From the NCBI GenBank assembly GCA_019693395.1, contig JAAMXP010000311.1, forward strand, positions 1 to 32,640: a stretch of DNA of 32,640 nucleotides, written 5' to 3'. The notes below the pieces were generated by a model, which saw nothing but the letters and a program-made list of their open reading frames with translations, was not told where the DNA came from and searched no databases. Origin of the DNA: Ettlia oleoabundans (Eukaryota; Chlorophyta; Chlorophyceae; Chlamydomonadales). The translations under genes and the position numbers were made by a program. Positions 32,422 to 32,640 of the stretch are shown here, one piece after another. Each line of letters starts with the position of its first letter. Position 1 is the stretch's first letter.

Positions 32422-32640
32422 CTGCATGCAGCAGTCAACGATGAGTGGCAATGGTGCGTGAGGAAAGGGAAAGAAAGCAAGCAGGCGCGCATACTGAATG
32501 CTTACAATTGTTTGCTTCCGTCCTTTTGTATTACAAGCAGCTCTGTGTCAGCGAGCCAGATTTGCATAAACATGTGCTGCCAGCAGTGGCCATCCAAGTT
32601 ATCCATCGAATGCCCGCGGACCCCCCCACCACCACCACCA
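32422..32640 (-). other. POLQ intron at the right edge
   Basis: It lies upstream of the first visible POLQ exon, whose acceptor is CTGCATGCAG at 32422-32431 on the minus strand. I see no further exon before the window ends in a CCA repeat; the helicase motor exons must lie beyond 32640. Confidence 0.6.

Noticed and set aside
1..32640. A clustered novel defence or metabolic system
   Set aside because: The genes are intron-rich, independently transcribed housekeeping or repair genes on both strands; no gene-cluster logic is visible.

Overview
This window looks like nuclear DNA from a green alga (Chlorophyta, probably Trebouxiophyceae; genus not decidable). The evidence is moderately GC-rich sequence, genes cut into many small exons by short introns (mostly GTGAGT-like donors and TGCAG-like acceptors), TGTAA-type poly(A) signals, and proteins closest in sequence to plant and algal families. 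There is no bacterial operon structure, no CRISPR, no recognised tRNA or rRNA and no intact transposon. I rebuilt genes by chaining exons whose splice phases agree and whose joined translation fits the family; about 63 introns were placed this way.

Layout from left to right: (1) an Obg-like ATPase, OLA1/YchF (minus strand, 3' end off the left edge; first 8 exons present). (2) A large cytosolic PhoD-like metallophosphatase of the eukaryotic PhoD_2 type (minus, 18 exons, 762 aa). (3) Divergent from it, a small unrecognised 137-aa protein (plus, 3 exons). (4) A TPT/DUF250 sugar-phosphate or nucleotide-sugar type transporter (minus, 7 exons, 383 aa). (5) A 2.4-kb stretch without a convincing gene. 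(6) An unrecognised, probably nuclear, basic and Pro/Ser-rich protein (minus, 4 resolved exons, 5' end unresolved). (7) A complete typical 2-Cys peroxiredoxin without transit peptide (plus, 7 exons, 197 aa). (8) The C-terminal 1170 residues of DNA polymerase theta (POLQ/TEBICHI; minus, 23 exons), whose helicase motor lies beyond the right edge.

The genes are ordinary eukaryotic neighbours and I see no functional cluster. The strongest unusual signal is at the RNA-processing level. At least eight, probably nine, introns need a GC rather than GT donor to keep frame and conserved motifs. They lie only in the polymerase theta gene (5 of 22), the PhoD-like gene (2 or 3 of 17) and the unknown nuclear gene (1 of 3). 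The other four genes use GT in all 21 reconstructed introns. Polymerase theta also has a very short central linker and a changed motif A, and two genes have no recognised family.
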